Origin: Scleroderma bovista
Lineage: Eukaryota > Basidiomycota > Agaricomycetes > Boletales > Sclerodermataceae
Assembly: GCA_037178675.1 (NCBI GenBank)
Contig: JAYMGJ010000355.1
Coordinates: forward strand, 1-59,009
Direction: 5' to 3'
Length of the DNA stretch: 59,009 nt
Shown here in pieces: positions 55,661-59,009 of the stretch. Position 1 is the first letter of the stretch. Each line of letters begins with the position of its first letter. The notes beneath the pieces are model-generated. The model was not told where the DNA came from, searched no databases, and was given only the letters and a program-made list of their open reading frames with translations. The position numbers were made by a program, and so were the translations under genes.

Positions 55661-58600
55661 TTAGCTGTTGGTTTCTTCTTGAGCCGCCTGTAACATCATT
55701 TCTGGCATGGCAGACTGGTCAATCACTTGTGATACCTCGAATAGCATCAGACTTACCACCCCACATTGACCGTTGTATAGATGAAATAATATCATTTTCA
55801 CTTTCGAGTTCGGGGGAATGCTCTCTCCTGTTACAAAATCAGTGTGACAGAAAGTAATTATGAGGTGTACGAACCAGTAACTCTGGCTCATGTCAGTTGA
55901 CAACATGCTGACATCGCTGACCCTCCGTGCACGCTGGAGGCTGCTTCTGAACGAAGGATCGATAGCCGAAAACTCAGAGGAAGAAATACGAATACGAGGA
56001 GAGTGAGACGGGCTAGGTGAGTCATCGTCCGACTGGCCTAGTTCGTTATCCCTACAAGGTGAAGTAATGTCCCTAGTGCAGAGGGGCGGGGGAGTGGCGG
56101 GAGAAGAATTGACGAAGATAGTTGGAATGTCTGTTTGTTTATAATGAGCTCTTGCGAAAACAATATGGCACAGAACCAACCTCGTTGCTGCATCAAGATA
56201 CTCTCCCTCTTGGCGAAATACCTACGACGAAGGGAAATCATCTTAAACATCGAGCGCACTCTATCTAAGTCGACAAGGTCCGTGACAAGTTTGTTCATCT
56301 CCTGCCTTATGACAAGATCTTTCAATCTGGGGCTGCTATCAGAAATCTTTGCTTCTGCTCCCAGGGGCAGCGACTTACACCAATGCCTCACGATCATCAA
56401 TCAATTTGTGATGTGCCAGAAGTAGCAGCATATCTGTGAAGGATATGCTTCCACTACGACGAGACAGGATATTAGCTTCGTGGTAGAGTCGAGTGTAGAT
56501 GTTCTTCCGTTTGCTAATGCTAGCGTAGTTGAATTTGTTAAGCATGTCATTGAGCTTCCTTAAGTTGACGCCTCCAGTCCTAGATGCTTTCTTTGAATTG
56601 TCTCGACAGATGGTCAAGATAGCGTTTATCGAGTACTCTCGAGGGAAGATACGTGCCTCGAAAACTCCGTTGAGTTTCTATAATGATGATTCAACTCGCG
56701 AACTGTATAACCACGATGAAACTTACCGACAAAAATGGTGCGATTTTCTGACGGTCGAGCTGACCTGTTTTTGCATTGGAGAACTCTGCCCAAATTTTTT
56801 TGAAAGACCGCATCTCTTGGCGAGTGATGGACTTCGCGCCGCCAGCGGACTGAAAGACGTAGGAAAAGTTTTCAACTACCACACCAGTGAACATGTTCAA
56901 TATGATGTACTATCGAAGGGTCAGCGACGCCAAGCACCTCATGCAGAGCCATACCATGCTCAAGAGATTCCATGCAATAAAAAGTGAAAATGCCCATGCA
57001 GTGCTCCCGCAATCAGTCTGGAAGAACCCGGAGGCGGTGTGTGTACACCGTGGGTATACTGTCGCACTAGGGGGTCAACAGTTTATTGGAAAGGACGATC
57101 TATCAACTCGGATTCTCTCACTAGTCGTGCATGTATTGGTTCCAACCTTCGCTAGTAAAGGATGTCAGTTGCAAGGAATGCAGAACAGTCGAGATGACTA
57201 ACCCAGTACTCATGAAAGACAACATGAGAAGGGTATTCCCAATTGATTGATAATTTTCGAAGGTTGATTCTGCCGAATACCACCTCGTCATGCCAAAGAC
57301 TTCCATATACATTATGGCGAAAAATATGAAAAGGACAAGCCACAACCCAAGCAAATTGAGGATCACCGGTAAACTCGCCCTGTGAAGAGATGAGTGTAGT
57401 AGGGTGATGCGGGAATCACGACATACGTTCCCGTCTTGAATAGGTGGTTGAGAGAGTCCATCCTTTGCACAAGTTTGAACGCAATGCAAACGAGGAACAG
57501 TTTCTGCAACTGTTCGATGGTGGAGCTGGAAGATCCGAATTGCACCATCATAGTTGCAGTGAAGCTCCCAAAAGCTACAATGACGTCGAAAATATTCCAC
57601 CCGTTATCGCGGAATGATTCCCATCCAACACCATAAAACCGGATCAAAATATCAAGTACATAGACTGAGGTTAAAAACAATGAAAAGTCGTCTATAGTGG
57701 CCGATAAGTCGCGTGAGAAAACGGACAGCAGACATCAGGGGACTAACCGCGGAATTGCTCCAGCACGGGATATGATGCGAAGGTCTCCGTCCTAAACCGA
57801 GTTCAGTACTAATCCTCAAATCATGTTAGGATATAGAAAGCCCACATTAAAACTATGATCTGCATGACAAACAAAAATGTCATGGTTCTTGACCACCACC
57901 CATGCTTGTGAACGGCGCGATCATAACACCAAGCTCGGAAAGCTGAACTTGGGCGGCTATGAGGTCGTTTTGAGGGTTTCTGGCGCTTTATTAACTTCTG
58001 CAGATCTATCCATTCTCGTTGCGGTTGGGTGAGGAAGGCGGAGCCAGTTTTGGACGAGAAGTTTCCGATGATGATACTACTGGTATTTAGGATCAAATCA
58101 CACACATGTCATCAGGGGGCTTACCTAACAAAGAGGGTGAGAATAACAACTCCTCCAAGGAGGTTGTAAATGACGAAAAATATCGCGTTCGCTTCTGAGG
58201 CATTTGTCTGCGGCTGTTGACCTGCCCCAGTGATGCTCATGGCAACTGACATGACATCGATCCAACCTTCCAAGGAAACGATCTCGAAGAGAATGAGCAT
58301 AGAAGCTCGAAAGTTATCGAACGAGAACGTGGTTGAAGGCGATGGATAATTCCAAGCGCGGGGAACGAGAAATCCAAAAGAATTGCCATAAATAGTGTTC
58401 ACATACTCGCCAGTGCAACCGTTGATACCGTGTACGCTAGTATCGTTGCATTCATTCATCAGTCCAGCGAAGATGTTAGTGCCCCAGACACTAAATGGGA
58501 TGAGATAAAGAATGGCGAGGAGAGCAGCATCCAGGATACGAACTACCCCGGAGATAATCAGGTTCTCGAAAGTGCTACGCATCTGGTCGATCAGGGTAAT

Positions 58601-59009
58601 CAACCGAAGAGCACGTAGCGCCTTCAAGGCATGCACCAAGCGGTTGAAATGACCAACGTACGCCAGACTTAATCCGATGTTGATAAGGACTCCCAATAAG
58701 ATGAAGAAATCAATGACGTTCCAAATGCTTCGGATGTATGCATTCGGAGAGAAAAGCAAGCCGTCGGCGATGACCTTGATTAGGAACTCCACAAAAAGAG
58801 CGAGCCCAAATGCAGCATCCGCGATATTAAACCACGCTGATCGAAGTACGCCGTGTTGCAAGTAATAGTCACGTCGGTAAAGAGGGGGGGCAATAGCCTC
58901 TGTAATGATGCCACCGATAATCGTCAAGAAGACAAGGAGTTGAAAGACGGTGTGGGCAACCGGATCGGAAGAGGTACCAAAAATCCGTTCGCCACCTGTT
59001 GGTCTAACA
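55661..59009 (-). CDS. CCH1: CCH1-type voltage-gated calcium channel alpha subunit, 3' part (partial)
   Basis: The gene enters from the right edge in domain III. The exon 59009-58125 gives [19 protein letters not shown]4-type [16 protein letters not shown], and the pore helix [15 protein letters not shown] second exon (from 58079) holds the III-IV linker and IVS1. Domain IV follows: [32 protein letters not shown], the S5 region [19 protein letters not shown], the pore EGWNQYMHD, then S6 ending [17 protein letters not shown]. An EF-hand-like segment ([21 protein letters not shown]) and a soluble tail end at the TAA at 55663-55661. With Mid1 it forms the high-affinity plasma-membrane calcium influx system. 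I count about a dozen short exons; boundaries between 55700 and 57800 are only partly resolved, and the last intron appears unusually short (about 32-36 nt). Confidence 0.88.

Overview
The window is nuclear DNA of a filamentous basidiomycete, most likely an Agaricomycete. The evidence is dense genes with many short introns (mostly 46-70 nt), basidiomycete-type lineages (DUF262 protein, FunK1 kinase, CYP63-like P450, GT90/CAP10 pair, TPR-HET protein, F-box family) and a Ty1/copia element. I cannot name the species. All exon models were built by eye from reading frame, splice sites and remembered family motifs, and no transcript data were available.

Layout. 1-2137: the 5' end of HSP60 (minus) and a divergent FCP1/NIF-like HAD protein. 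2645-8603: an F-box pseudogene (minus) split by a complete, young copia retrotransposon (3274-7876; LTRs differ at 1 of 160 bases, 5-bp target duplication). 9919-11522: a secreted six-hairpin glycosidase. 11822-14927: a DUF262 protein (minus) with micro-exons. 15222-19604: condensin subunit SMC2. 19829-21872: a nucleostemin/NUG1-type GTPase. 21996-25696: a TPR-HET gene (minus) with nearly identical 270-bp repeats and one frameshift.

27288-34988: two very similar GT90 genes on the plus strand flank an RTA1-like membrane protein gene (minus). A third, decayed GT90 3' end lies at 40895-41225. Between them, 35500-40650 holds a dead protein kinase and a FunK1 kinase gene whose 5' end runs into a near-perfect 79-bp foldback inverted repeat.

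41424-59009 is mostly conserved core genes: BUD32 (KEOPS kinase), an OYE-like flavin oxidoreductase, a UCH-type deubiquitinase, a P450, a small secreted protein, eIF3a (TIF32) and the 3' part of the CCH1 calcium channel, which runs off the window end.

The window alternates blocks of intact housekeeping genes with accessory blocks of fast-evolving families (F-box, HET, kinases, GT90). Every broken gene and every rearrangement lies in the accessory blocks. No operon-like or CRISPR-like system is present. The most unusual signals are the half-tRNA primer site of the copia element, 7- and 10-nt micro-exons and several GC-AG introns in conserved genes, the foldback at the FunK1 gene, and the tandem TPR modules of the HET gene.
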